DNA of 40,879 nucleotides, taken from positions 1 through 40,879 of the forward strand of contig DVOH01000028.1 of the NCBI GenBank assembly GCA_018713745.1. The letters run 5' to 3'. Made by a program: the position numbers and the translations under genes. The DNA is from Candidatus Stercoripulliclostridium merdipullorum. GTDB taxonomy: Bacteria > Bacillota > Clostridia > Christensenellales > DTU072. The notes under the pieces are model-generated. The model was not told the origin of the DNA, made no database searches, and saw only the letters and a program-made list of their open reading frames with translations. This document shows positions 7,096 to 14,496 of the stretch, piece after piece. The first letter of the stretch is position 1; every line of letters starts with the position of its first letter.

Positions 7096-9780
7096 TTATT
7101 CCTCCGCGCCGAAGGCTTTTTTGACGGCGGTGCCGACGATCTTACCGGCGCGTTTCAAGGCATAAGGCGCGACCTTAAGCGGAAGGGTTTCGAACTTGCC
7201 GGCAAAGTTGTCTTTTTCTTTGCGGAGCAGATGAATGGCGTCAAATTTGCAGCGCGTCGTACACAGACCGCACCCGACGCACATATACTGATCGACGACG
7301 ACGGCGCCGCAGCCGAGACAGCGTTCGGTCTCTTTTTTGAGCTGCTCTTCGGTAAAGGTCAAGCGGTCGTCCTCGAAGGTACGGCGTTTGCGATCGGTAT
7401 GCCCTGCCTGCTGACGGGGGGTGTTGTCGAAGCCCTGCACGACGATATTGTCTTTGTCGAAGGCGACATAATCGCGGCGGTCACGCCCGAGCACCAGACT
7501 CTGACCGGGCTGAACGTAGCGGTGAATGGAGATCGCCCCCTGCTTGCCTGCGGCAATGGCGTTGATGGCAAACTGCGGACCCGTAAAGACGTCGCCGCCG
7601 ACAAAGATATCGGGCTCTGCGGTCTGATAGGTGAATCCGTCTGCCGCCGCCGTGCCGTTGCGGTTGACGACGACCTTGGCGCCGTCGAGCAAGCCGCCCC
7701 ACTCGATGGACTGCCCGATCGAAAGCAAAACGGTATCGGCTTCGACGAAGGTGACGTCGCTGTCGTCGTAACGCGGCGCAAAGCGTCCGTTTTCGTCAAA
7801 GACGGAGAGACATTTTTTGAGTTCGACGCCCTTGACGACGCCGTTTTCGGTGCAAATCCGTTTGACGCCGTAGCCGTTGTGAACGACGACGTTTTCGGAC
7901 TCGGCTTCGACGATTTCTTCTTCGTGCGCGGGCATCTGTTCCCGACTTTCAAGGCAGTACAGATCGACCGAAGCGGTATTCAGGCGAACAGCCGTCCGTG
8001 CGACGTCGATGGCGACGTTGCCGCCCCCGATGACGACGACCTTGCCTTTGATTTCCGCCGTCTTGCGCCCGAGATTGACGTCTTTGAGGAACTGTACCCC
8101 TGCGATAACGCCCTCCGCGTCCTCGCCTTCGACGCCGAGGCTTCTGCCGCCCTGCGCGCCGATGGCAAGATAAAACGCCTGATAGCCTTCTTCCCGCAGT
8201 TGTTTGAGGGTGACGTCTTTGCCGACTTCGACGCCCGTTTTGATTTTGACGCCGAGCTCTTTGAGAATTTCGATCTCGGCATTGACGACGTCGCGCTCCA
8301 GACGGAAGGACGGAATCCCGAGGGTCAGCATACCGCCGGGTACCGCTTCTTTTTCGAACACCGTGACGTCGTAGCCGTCAATTGCAAGATAGTACGCGCA
8401 GGAAAGTCCCGCGGGACCCGCGCCGACCACGGCGATTTTGTTGCCGTAATCGTGCATCTTTTTGGGGATATAGCGCGCGGCTTTGTCCAGATCGCGGTCG
8501 GCAATAAACTTTTTGATTTCGTCGATGGCGATGGGTTCGTCAATGTCCCCTCTCGTGCATTCCGACTCGCATCCGCGCGGACAGATACGGCCGCATACGG
8601 CGGGGAAGGGATTTTCTTTTTTGATCAGCTCGAGGGCTTCGGTATACTTCCCTTGCGCCGCCAGCTTGATGTAGCCCTGAATGGCAATGTGCGCGGGACA
8701 CTTGGTCTTACAGGGCGCGGTTCCGCTTTCGGCTACGTCGGTACGGTTGACGCGATAGTCGGGATTCCAATCCTCTTTGCGCCAGATGTGATCGACGATC
8801 TTCTTCTCCTTCTTTTCGGGAACGGGAACCTTGGCGCAGAGTTTTTGTCCGAGTTTCAGCGCATTGGTCGGACAGGTTTCGACGCACTGACCGCAGGCGA
8901 CGCACTTCTCTTTGTCGGCTTCGGCATAATAGTTGGACGCAATCGCTTCGGGCGCTTTGAACATCGTCGCAACCCGCATGGCAAAACACGAACACGAACA
9001 GCAGTTGCAGATCGCCGCGGTTTCGCCTTCGCCTTCGATGTTGGGCATCTGATGCATCAACCCGTTTTCTTCGGCGCGCAGAATGATTTCACGCGCTTCT
9101 TCCCGCGTGATCTGACGCGCTCTTCCCGTGCGGATATAGTACTCGGCGCCCGAACCCATCTGAATACACATATCGGTTTCGAGATGCCCGCACCCTTCTC
9201 CCATAATCCGGCGCGAACGGCGGCAGGAACAGTCCGCCACCGAAAAGATGTCGTATTTGTTGAGATAATATTCGATTTCTTCGATTTCGACCTTGTGCGG
9301 GTTGCCGTCGATCGCCTTCTGAACGGGAATGACGCGCATCATGCCCGTACCCATCGGCAAAACGGGTGCGACCGCCGCAATGCGGATCCGCGTATATTCT
9401 TCAAACGCCCTTGCGATCTGTGGATATTTTTCGCACTGCTTCTTGTTGTTGACCATCATCTCGAGGATGCCGGGGGCAAAAATCTGCACCAGGAATACGT
9501 CTTCGCCGTTTTCGGTGTAAACTTTGCAGACGCCGATTTCGGCAAGTTCCATCGCGATCTTGCGGACGTAATCTTCGGGTTTTTTGCAGCGCGCGGCAAG
9601 CTCTTTGACGGTGCGGGGCTTGCGAAGCCCCATTTTGAGCGCAACGTCCGCCTGCTCGTCGCTGACAACGCATTCGAGGGCGTAATATTCGGGGGCGTTT
9701 TCGTCGATTTTGTTCATCATACCGGTCAGCCCGCCGACCATTTTGCAGAGTTTAACGATTTTTTTTCTGAGTTCAGCCAC
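7096..9780 (-). CDS. Large iron-sulfur FAD-dependent NAD(P)H-type oxidoreductase (GltD/NfnB-like core with extra Fe-S domains)
   Basis: An 894-residue cytoplasmic protein. The start is GTG 9780 (VAELRKKIVKL) with GGAGGAG 4 bases upstream, overlapping the hypB stop by 8 bases; the longer track start is rejected. Order of parts: a helical N-terminal segment; a cysteine-rich region with ADCSCRRSRR, a GCGHLETDMC stretch and CNCCSCSC; a ferredoxin-type cluster CVACGQCVETCP; the N-terminal Fe-S domain of glutamate-synthase small subunits (CKTKCPAHI, then CGRICPRGCESEC); an FAD site VGAGPAGLSCAYYLA; an NAD(P) site VVVIGGGNVAIDVAR; a second FAD motif IFVGGDVFTGP; and a C-terminal cluster CVGCGLCTTRC. 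It probably moves electrons between NAD(P)H and ferredoxin-like partners. Its place between hypB and hypA suggests a link to a nickel enzyme. Partner and substrate are not shown. Confidence 0.85.
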   Translation of the reverse strand: MAELRKKIVKLCKMVGGLTGMMNKIDENAPEYYALECVVSDEQADVALKMGLRKPRTVKELAARCKKPEDYVRKIAMELAEIGVCKVYTENGEDVFLVQIFAPGILEMMVNNKKQCEKYPQIARAFEEYTRIRIAAVAPVLPMGTGMMRVIPVQKAIDGNPHKVEIEEIEYYLNKYDIFSVADCSCRRSRRIMGEGCGHLETDMCIQMGSGAEYYIRTGRARQITREEAREIILRAEENGLMHQMPNIEGEGETAAICNCCSCSCFAMRVATMFKAPEAIASNYYAEADKEKCVACGQCVETCPTNALKLGQKLCAKVPVPEKKEKKIVDHIWRKEDWNPDYRVNRTDVAESGTAPCKTKCPAHIAIQGYIKLAAQGKYTEALELIKKENPFPAVCGRICPRGCESECTRGDIDEPIAIDEIKKFIADRDLDKAARYIPKKMHDYGNKIAVVGAGPAGLSCAYYLAIDGYDVTVFEKEAVPGGMLTLGIPSFRLERDVVNAEIEILKELGVKIKTGVEVGKDVTLKQLREEGYQAFYLAIGAQGGRSLGVEGEDAEGVIAGVQFLKDVNLGRKTAEIKGKVVVIGGGNVAIDVARTAVRLNTASVDLYCLESREQMPAHEEEIVEAESENVVVHNGYGVKRICTENGVVKGVELKKCLSVFDENGRFAPRYDDSDVTFVEADTVLLSIGQSIEWGGLLDGAKVVVNRNGTAAADGFTYQTAEPDIFVGGDVFTGPQFAINAIAAGKQGAISIHRYVQPGQSLVLGRDRRDYVAFDKDNIVVQGFDNTPRQQAGHTDRKRRTFEDDRLTFTEEQLKKETERCLGCGAVVVDQYMCVGCGLCTTRCKFDAIHLLRKEKDNFAGKFETLPLKVAPYALKRAGKIVGTAVKKAFGAEE

Positions 9781-10459
9781 GGTTCTCCTCCTGTCGGTTC
9801 CATTGTTTGACCTGCCGCTTGATCCATTCGGCAAAGCGATCGATCCCTTCCCCCGTCTTTGCCGAAATCGGAATGATTTCGATGGCGGGATTGAGTTTTT
9901 TGACGCGCGCCGCGCAGGCGTCGAAATCAAAATCAAAATAATCCGCCGCGTCGATTTTGTTGATCAGCAGTACGTCCGAAATCGTAAACATCAGCGGATA
10001 TTTCAGCGGTTTGTCGTCCCCTTCGGGTACGCTGAGAATCATGGCGTTTTTGACCGACCCCGTATCGAACTCGGCAGGACAGACGAGGTTGCCGACGTTT
10101 TCGAGAATGACGAGATCCAGCCCTTCGGTGCCTAAATTGCGGATGCCCTGACGGGTCATATCGGCGTCGAGGTGGCACATGCCGCCGGTGTGCAGCTGAA
10201 TGACTTTAGCCCCCGTCCCCGCGATCGTTCTGGCGTCGACGTCGGAGTCGATATCGGCTTCCATGATGCCGATTTTGAGATCGTCTTTGAGGGCGGCGAT
10301 CGTCTTGGTCAGCGTTGTCGTTTTGCCCGCGCCGGGCGAAGACATCAGATTGAGCAAAAAAACGCCTTTTTGCTTGAGTTCGGCGCGCAAGGCGTCGGCG
10401 TCTTTGTTGTTGTCGGCAAAGACGCTTTGTTTGATTTCGATCACGCGAAAGGAATCCAT
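9773..10459 (-). CDS. hypB: Hydrogenase nickel incorporation GTPase HypB
   Basis: A 228-residue SIMIBI-class GTPase that drives nickel transfer with HypA. It has the P-loop SSPGAGKTT (about residue 41), EADIDSDVDA, the metal-site GMCHLD and the guanine-specificity NKID. The N-terminal His-rich nickel-storage stretch and the CxxC site of some HypBs are absent, so this is the short form. The true start is ATG 10459 with GGAGG 4 bases upstream; the long ORF-track extension is not coding. It is first in the operon with the flavoprotein, hypA and the ECF fusion. The 148-bp gap upstream shows no strong promoter, only A+T-rich -10-like sequence near 10480. Confidence 0.95.
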   Translation of the reverse strand: MDSFRVIEIKQSVFADNNKDADALRAELKQKGVFLLNLMSSPGAGKTTTLTKTIAALKDDLKIGIMEADIDSDVDARTIAGTGAKVIQLHTGGMCHLDADMTRQGIRNLGTEGLDLVILENVGNLVCPAEFDTGSVKNAMILSVPEGDDKPLKYPLMFTISDVLLINKIDAADYFDFDFDACAARVKKLNPAIEIIPISAKTGEGIDRFAEWIKRQVKQWNRQEENRG

Positions 10460-10607
10460 AAAACCTCCGTGGTATAGAATATAAGCTCTTTTGTATCGGA
10501 ATGATCGATTTAATCGTAACACGGAACCCGATCGATAAGCAAGAGGCAATCGACGGATTTGACAATAATCGACAAACTGAAAAAAGTGTCTATTTTCGCA
10601 GAGAAAT

Positions 10608-11054
10608 TTATCGTGCGTCGGCGTCGAACGAAAGCAAAAACGCAAGGGCGTCGCGGTATTTGCGAGCGCGGGCGACATCGCGGGCGGTGGGCGACGGAAT
10701 ACGGGAGAGGTCGGCATTGTGACGGAGATCGGCGCATTTGACGGCGCGGGCAAGGGGATCGGGGGCAAGGCGACGGAGATAATCGCCGTAATCCTCCCCC
10801 TTTTGCCGCGTCAGCAGTCGAAGGGCGTCCAGCGCGCGAGGACCGATGCCGAGGGCAAGGAGATCGGCTTCGGTGCAGGCGGTATCTTCGAGTACGTCGT
10901 GGAGAAGGGCGACGGTGATTGCCGTTTCGTCCTCGAACGCCGCGGCAACGGCAAGAGGATGCTCGACATAGGGCTTGCCGCCCTTGTCGACCTGCCCCCC
11001 ATGGGCGGCGGTGACAAACGCTTTGACGCGACTGATGAGATCGGTATCGGTCAT
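10608..11054 (-). CDS. Small stand-alone HD-domain phosphohydrolase, SpoT/MESH1-like
   Basis: A 148-residue single-domain protein with the metal-binding HD layout of RelA/SpoT hydrolases: HGGQVDKGGKPYVEHPLAVA (about residues 18-37), the paired HD in LLHDVLEDT (about 51-59), and KCADLRHNAD near residue 106. Synthetase and regulatory domains of full-length SpoT are absent. Proteins of this size can degrade (p)ppGpp or related pyrophosphorylated nucleotides, but some act on other nucleotides. It follows the ZIP transporter gene by 25 bases with AAGGGG upstream of the ATG, so it is likely co-transcribed with it. Confidence 0.85.
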   Translation of the reverse strand: MTDTDLISRVKAFVTAAHGGQVDKGGKPYVEHPLAVAAAFEDETAITVALLHDVLEDTACTEADLLALGIGPRALDALRLLTRQKGEDYGDYLRRLAPDPLARAVKCADLRHNADLSRIPSPTARDVARARKYRDALAFLLSFDADAR

Positions 11055-11079
11055 AACTGAACCCCTTGCGCCTTGTCGC

Positions 11080-11868
11080 CTATCCGAGGGCGACGTCCAG
11101 GACCATCATCACCGCAAACCCGATCATAACGCCCCAGGTCCCGAGATGGGGATGCTCGGCGAGATGGGAGTCGGGGATCAGGTCCTCCGCCACGACAAAA
11201 ATCATCGCCCCTGCCGAAAACGCCAAAAACCACGGTTGCGCCGCCGTCAACGCCGCGGCAAGGAAAAACCCGACCGTTGCCGCAATCGGCTCCACCGCAC
11301 CCGACGCCGCGCCGTACAAAAAGGCTTTGAGGCGACTGCCGGTCACCTGCTTCATCGGAAGGGCGACAGCCGCCCCTTCGGGGAAGTTCTGGATCGCCAT
11401 CCCGATCGCCAAGGCAAGCGCCGCCGCATACGCCGCGGTTTCGCCGATTGACTGCGCCGCGCCGAAGGCGAAGCCGACCGCAAGCCCCTCGGGGATATTG
11501 TGAATGGTGACTGCCAAAAACATTTTGGTCGGTTTGCCGAGGGCGACGCGCGGACCTTCCGCCTCGTCCGTTCCCTTGTGGATGTGCGGCACGATATGGT
11601 CAAGCACGACCAAAAACGCCCCGCCCGCCAAAAGACCGATCAGCGCGGGGACAAAGCTCCATTGCCCCCAGTCCGAAGCGCCCTCGATCGAAGGAATAAT
11701 CAGGGACCAGACGGACGCGGCGATCATTACGCCGGCGGCAAAACCCAGCAACACGGTATTGACCTTTGGCGAAATTTCTTTTTTGAAAAACCAAACGACG
11801 GCACTCCCGAGGGTCGTGGATGCAAAAATGATCAAAAACCCCAAGATCGTCATAGCCGTATGACTCAT
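11080..11868 (-). CDS. ZIP-family divalent metal transporter
   Basis: A 262-residue integral membrane protein of the ZIP family (GufA/ZupT-like), which brings zinc, iron or manganese into the cytoplasm. Eight hydrophobic helices can be seen. The two metal-site helices carry HNIPEGLAVG (about residue 121) and QNFPEGAAVA (about residue 159), the paired signature of the binuclear transport site. The cytoplasmic loop after helix 3 has HIVPHIHKG, a histidine-rich metal-sensing stretch. The start is ATG 11868, with AGGTG 3 bases upstream; the track start is a GTG inside that ribosome site. Metal specificity is not evident. Confidence 0.93.
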   Translation of the reverse strand: MSHTAMTILGFLIIFASTTLGSAVVWFFKKEISPKVNTVLLGFAAGVMIAASVWSLIIPSIEGASDWGQWSFVPALIGLLAGGAFLVVLDHIVPHIHKGTDEAEGPRVALGKPTKMFLAVTIHNIPEGLAVGFAFGAAQSIGETAAYAAALALAIGMAIQNFPEGAAVALPMKQVTGSRLKAFLYGAASGAVEPIAATVGFFLAAALTAAQPWFLAFSAGAMIFVVAEDLIPDSHLAEHPHLGTWGVMIGFAVMMVLDVALG

Positions 11869-11930
11869 AAACACCTCTTTGGCGCGCGGCAGAACCTACC
11901 CGAACGCAGCTTTTTATCGGATTGTAATTT

Positions 11931-11959
11931 ATTATAGCACAACTACGCAAAGATTGTGC
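11931..11959 (-). promoter_or_regulatory. Extended -10 promoter of the ZIP gene with an adjoining inverted repeat
   Basis: TGcTATAAT on the minus strand (11939-11931) is an extended -10 with no good -35. Immediately upstream, GCACAA-N11-TTGTGC (11937-11959) forms a perfect interrupted palindrome that overlaps the extended -10 TG. Its place suits a repressor site, possibly metal-responsive; no known box is recognised. Confidence 0.5.
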
Positions 11960-12180
11960 GATTTGACAAAACAAAATGATACACCCCGAGCTTGTCGGAA
12001 CGCGTCGATCCCCCTCTGTTGCAAAGGGCGAAACACCTCTCCCGTCGATGTCGTCATCGAAAGACCCACCCGCCCCAAACAACGGGCATCTGCAAAATCA
12101 TATTGGTAGCCACTGCTACAAATATAAACGAGATCGGAAGCAAACACCCTTGCTTGCCCCGGCAAGTCGCACGCGAGGGT
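11960..12180. other. Intergenic stretch without a recognised gene, between the ZIP promoter and the CRISPR array
   Basis: About 220 bases lie past the distal end of the array. The overlapping track ORFs on both strands have no recognisable protein features, no convincing start sites and run into the array, so they are not called. No terminator for the crRNA transcript and no further repeat copies were seen. Confidence 0.5.
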
Positions 12181-12546
12181 TCAGAGAAGATCGGCAGAAC
12201 AACAAGCTTCTCAAACACTATGGGGATCAGAGTGAGAAACAGAAAGGTTCAAGAAGTATATGGAATAACAAGCTTCTCAAACAGGAGGTGTTGCTCCTTA
12301 TCGCCCGAAAGAGTTCAAGAAGTATATGGAATAACAAGCTTCTCAAACTAGTCTTACGACATGCAAAGCTTTTGTTGAGTTCAAGAAGTATATGGAATAA
12401 CAAGCTTCTCAAACAGAAAGCGATTATTAAAACGCGCGCGGTTTGTTCAAGAAGTATATGGAATAACAAGCTTCTCAAACGCAGTCGTCTTGAGGCTGCT
12501 ATTCAAAATTGTTCAAGAAGTATATGGAATAACAAGCTTCTCAAAC
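12181..12546 (-). CRISPR. Type II-A CRISPR array: six repeats (one degenerate) and five 30-nt spacers
   Basis: Five identical 36-bp repeats start at 12247, 12313, 12379, 12445 and 12511, each separated by exactly 30 bases. A sixth copy at 12181-12216 keeps the last 16 plus-strand bases (AACAAGCTTCTCAAAC) but is worn at its other half, and a 30-base spacer follows it. In the crRNA direction (minus strand) the repeat begins GTTTGAGAAGCTTGTTATTC. The degenerate copy is at the far end, so the leader is at 12547 and newest spacers are nearest csn2. This agrees with the direction of the cas genes. Spacer 12481-12510 would be the most recent. Spacer targets cannot be judged here. Confidence 0.98.
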
Positions 12547-13308
12547 CTCAAAAGTCGGCAATCGCGTCGGAAATCCGTCGATTGCGCCCTTTGGGGCGTT
12601 GCTTGCTATCCTTTCATATAATACACCGCTTTGTCCGTCGCCGTCAACAATCGTGCACAAATCATCGGTGACAATGACGTGCCGCTCCCCGTCCAGACGG
12701 GCGGGAAGGCTCCCCTCGATGTCCAGGAGCTCCAGCTGTAAGGCGCGGCAATGGCGATAAAACGCAATGACGTCTTCTGCCCCGAGCATGCGCCTGAGAT
12801 GCACCGTAATCAACAGCTGTTGCGCCTGAACGGAGGCAACCACATCGGCGATGGTACAAAGTTGCTCCAACAGCCCTCCCTCTTGTCGGAAGCGGATGCC
12901 GACCGCCTTGAGAAGATCGGCGATTCCTGGTTCTTCCCAATCGACGGCGACCGAAAAATCTTCGCTAAGCTCCCGTACAAAGGCGCCGATCTGCCCCTGC
13001 AGGGCGTTGAGCGAGCCTTCGTCACCGCCCGCGACATAGTGCTGCTCCAGTTTTTTGCAGAACCGAGCCAGTCGTTTTTTGTCGTTGGGCTGCAAATTGC
13101 TGAGATCGGTCTCGACCGCGACTGCGGCGGACAGCGGAACCGCCTTGCCTTCTTTTAAGAGAACAAAGTCCCCGTCCTCTCCCTCCGCCTGTCGGCGCAG
13201 GTCGGTGACGACGCGGTACAGAAAGGCAGGGTTCTCGATCGTCCAGATCAAAGGATATCCCACCGCGGTGCAAAGGGGCTCCTCCAGTCCGACGTGTACC
13301 AGCTTCAC
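12541..13308 (-). CDS. csn2: CRISPR-associated protein Csn2 with a C-terminal extension over the array leader
   Basis: Subtype II-A Csn2 forms a calcium-dependent tetrameric ring on DNA ends and helps Cas1-Cas2 acquire spacers. The 255-residue protein shows the family pattern TIENPAFLYRVVTDL, EGEDGDFVLL and QPNDKKRLARFCKKLEQH. Family members are about 220 residues and end near the point matched here by VIVTDDLCTIV (residues 211-221). About 31 more residues follow, and the stop TGA is inside the first CRISPR repeat (GTTTGA). That extra stretch is also the array promoter and leader, so it may be read-through rather than functional protein. The start is GTG 13308, overlapping the cas2 stop by 4 bases (GTGA). 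Confidence 0.92.
   Translation of the reverse strand: MKLVHVGLEEPLCTAVGYPLIWTIENPAFLYRVVTDLRRQAEGEDGDFVLLKEGKAVPLSAAVAVETDLSNLQPNDKKRLARFCKKLEQHYVAGGDEGSLNALQGQIGAFVRELSEDFSVAVDWEEPGIADLLKAVGIRFRQEGGLLEQLCTIADVVASVQAQQLLITVHLRRMLGAEDVIAFYRHCRALQLELLDIEGSLPARLDGERHVIVTDDLCTIVDGDGQSGVLYERIASNAPKGAIDGFPTRLPTFEV
12547..12647 (-). promoter_or_regulatory. CRISPR leader and array promoter, embedded in the 3' end of csn2
   Basis: Minus strand: TTGACG (12647-12642), an 18-base spacer and TATTAT (12623-12618) make a good promoter aimed at the array, with an expected transcription start near 12611 and about 65 leader bases before the first repeat. The bases joining the repeat are TTTTGAG, resembling the ATTTGAG-type leader-end motif reported to anchor spacer integration in type II-A systems. 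All of it is inside the open csn2 frame. Confidence 0.75.
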
Positions 13309-13610
13309 AGTTCCACCAGCCGATCCATGGTGTCCAGCACCGTTTTTTGCCCTTCGCCGACCAGATACTCGATTCTGCCAAACTGATTTTCGGTGATCTC
13401 CAGCAATTCGACCAGCCCTTCGGGCGGCAGGTGACTGCGGACGCGGTCTTTGAGGGCGCGGCTCGACACATTGTTGACCACCAGCTTGGTATAGACCGAT
13501 TTCTGCATCATAATGAAGCCGTTCTCCAACAAAAAGTGACGGAATCGGCTGTACTCCCGCCGATCTTTGTCGGTCTGCATGGGGAGATCAAACAGTACCA
13601 TCAATCTCAT
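13305..13610 (-). CDS. cas2: CRISPR-associated endonuclease Cas2
   Basis: Cas2 is the small ferredoxin-fold partner that bridges two Cas1 dimers in the spacer-integration complex. The 101-residue protein starts MRLMVLFDLPM, where the aspartate of FDLP is the conserved metal-site residue. QTDKDRREYSRFRHFLLENGF follows, typical of subtype II-A Cas2. The start is ATG 13610, inside the cas1 end (23-base overlap). The ribosome site is weak, so translation is probably coupled to cas1. The track start 12 codons earlier lies deeper in cas1 and is not supported. Confidence 0.95.
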   Translation of the reverse strand: MRLMVLFDLPMQTDKDRREYSRFRHFLLENGFIMMQKSVYTKLVVNNVSSRALKDRVRSHLPPEGLVELLEITENQFGRIEYLVGEGQKTVLDTMDRLVEL

Positions 13611-14496
13611 AAAGCGATAATTCACCGATCTTATCGTGTGCCACAATCGGAATCCCGATTGCGCCCCCTCCTTCTCGCAAAACTTCGGTCACGTTGCGTA
13701 CATACCCGCGGATTGCAACGTCCAGCGTCGTCTGCCGCCCCTCCCACTCCGCTTTGAGGTTGATGACGTCGGCAAGGCGGGAGCGGAAGTCCCCCTGCTC
13801 CGCTTTCAGCGTCATCACCCGCCGATCGACGACGACCCGGAAAGGCTCGACAAGATCGCAGGAAAGGTTGAAGGCGTTGCAGTCGTTGTCGTGGCGCATC
13901 CCCAGTTGGGTCAGATAGCCCGACGCCACGACCTCGCGGTTGAATGTCGACAACAGGACGGCATAGCCGTAATTCAGGCAGGCGTTGACAAAGCCCCCTT
14001 GCCGCCGCGACCGCTCCCCCAGCCAGCGGTTGAAGTAGACCTTGGCGGCATGCCCCTCCCGATTGGCGGGATCGCCCGCCTGCACTTCGGCGCGGTAGCG
14101 ACGCAGCAACGCTCCCTCGGCGGCAAAGCCCAGTTCCTCCAGCACGGCGGCTTGCCCCGCGATTTTGGCGCGGATCAGCTCTCCCCACACATAGTCCTTG
14201 GCTTGCCGCGTCCAGGCAATCTGCTCTTTGTACCGCTTGGGCGTGTTGTGCGCACCGTAAAACGGCGTCAGCTCGGCACAGGGATTGTGCTTGTCGTCGC
14301 AGAAGACGACGTTGATCTTACGCCGCGCCAACTCGGCAAGGAGCGCCGCCGTCAGGGCGACGGCGGTACTCTCGACAATCAACGTGGCGATCTCGTCCAG
14401 ATAGATCTTCTGCTCGATCTCTCCGCGGACGACGAGATAGTTGAGCCTGAGTTCCAGCTTGACGCGGGAGCGGACGATGACGGTGCGGAAGCCCAT
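13588..14496 (-). CDS. cas1: CRISPR-associated integrase Cas1 (subtype II-A)
   Basis: Cas1 is the metal-dependent integrase that inserts new spacers at the leader-repeat junction. The 302-residue protein has the three expected active-site residues: Glu147 in NREGHAAKVYF, His202 in GMRHDN and Glu217 in DLVEPFR. An N-terminal beta domain (FRTVIVRSRVKLELRLNYL) precedes them. Length and motifs match subtype II-A. The ATG overlaps the cas9 stop in TGATG (one shared base), showing tight coupling in the cas9-cas1-cas2-csn2 operon. Confidence 0.98.
   Translation of the reverse strand: MGFRTVIVRSRVKLELRLNYLVVRGEIEQKIYLDEIATLIVESTAVALTAALLAELARRKINVVFCDDKHNPCAELTPFYGAHNTPKRYKEQIAWTRQAKDYVWGELIRAKIAGQAAVLEELGFAAEGALLRRYRAEVQAGDPANREGHAAKVYFNRWLGERSRRQGGFVNACLNYGYAVLLSTFNREVVASGYLTQLGMRHDNDCNAFNLSCDLVEPFRVVVDRRVMTLKAEQGDFRSRLADVINLKAEWEGRQTTLDVAIRGYVRNVTEVLREGGGAIGIPIVAHDKIGELSLYEIDGTV

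Noticed and set aside
6976-9810. 944-residue plus-strand ORF opposite the oxidoreductase
   Set aside because: Shadow of the GC-rich minus-strand gene. It has no recognisable domains, while the minus-strand frame has complete Fe-S, FAD and NAD(P) motifs.
9781-9936. 52-residue upstream extension of the oxidoreductase
   Set aside because: It runs deep into hypB. GTG 9780 has a strong ribosome site and gives the usual short operon overlap.
10460-10607. Promoter for hypB
   Set aside because: A+T-rich -10-like bases and a short palindrome (CGATT-T-AATCG) exist, but no -35/-10 pair at proper spacing is convincing.
11976-12671. Long plus-strand ORF with repeated SRSIWNNKLLK peptides, and a minus-strand ORF with repeated LRSLLFHILLE
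   Set aside because: These are translations of the CRISPR array. Repeat plus spacer is 66 bases, a multiple of three, so frames stay open and appear as a repeat protein.
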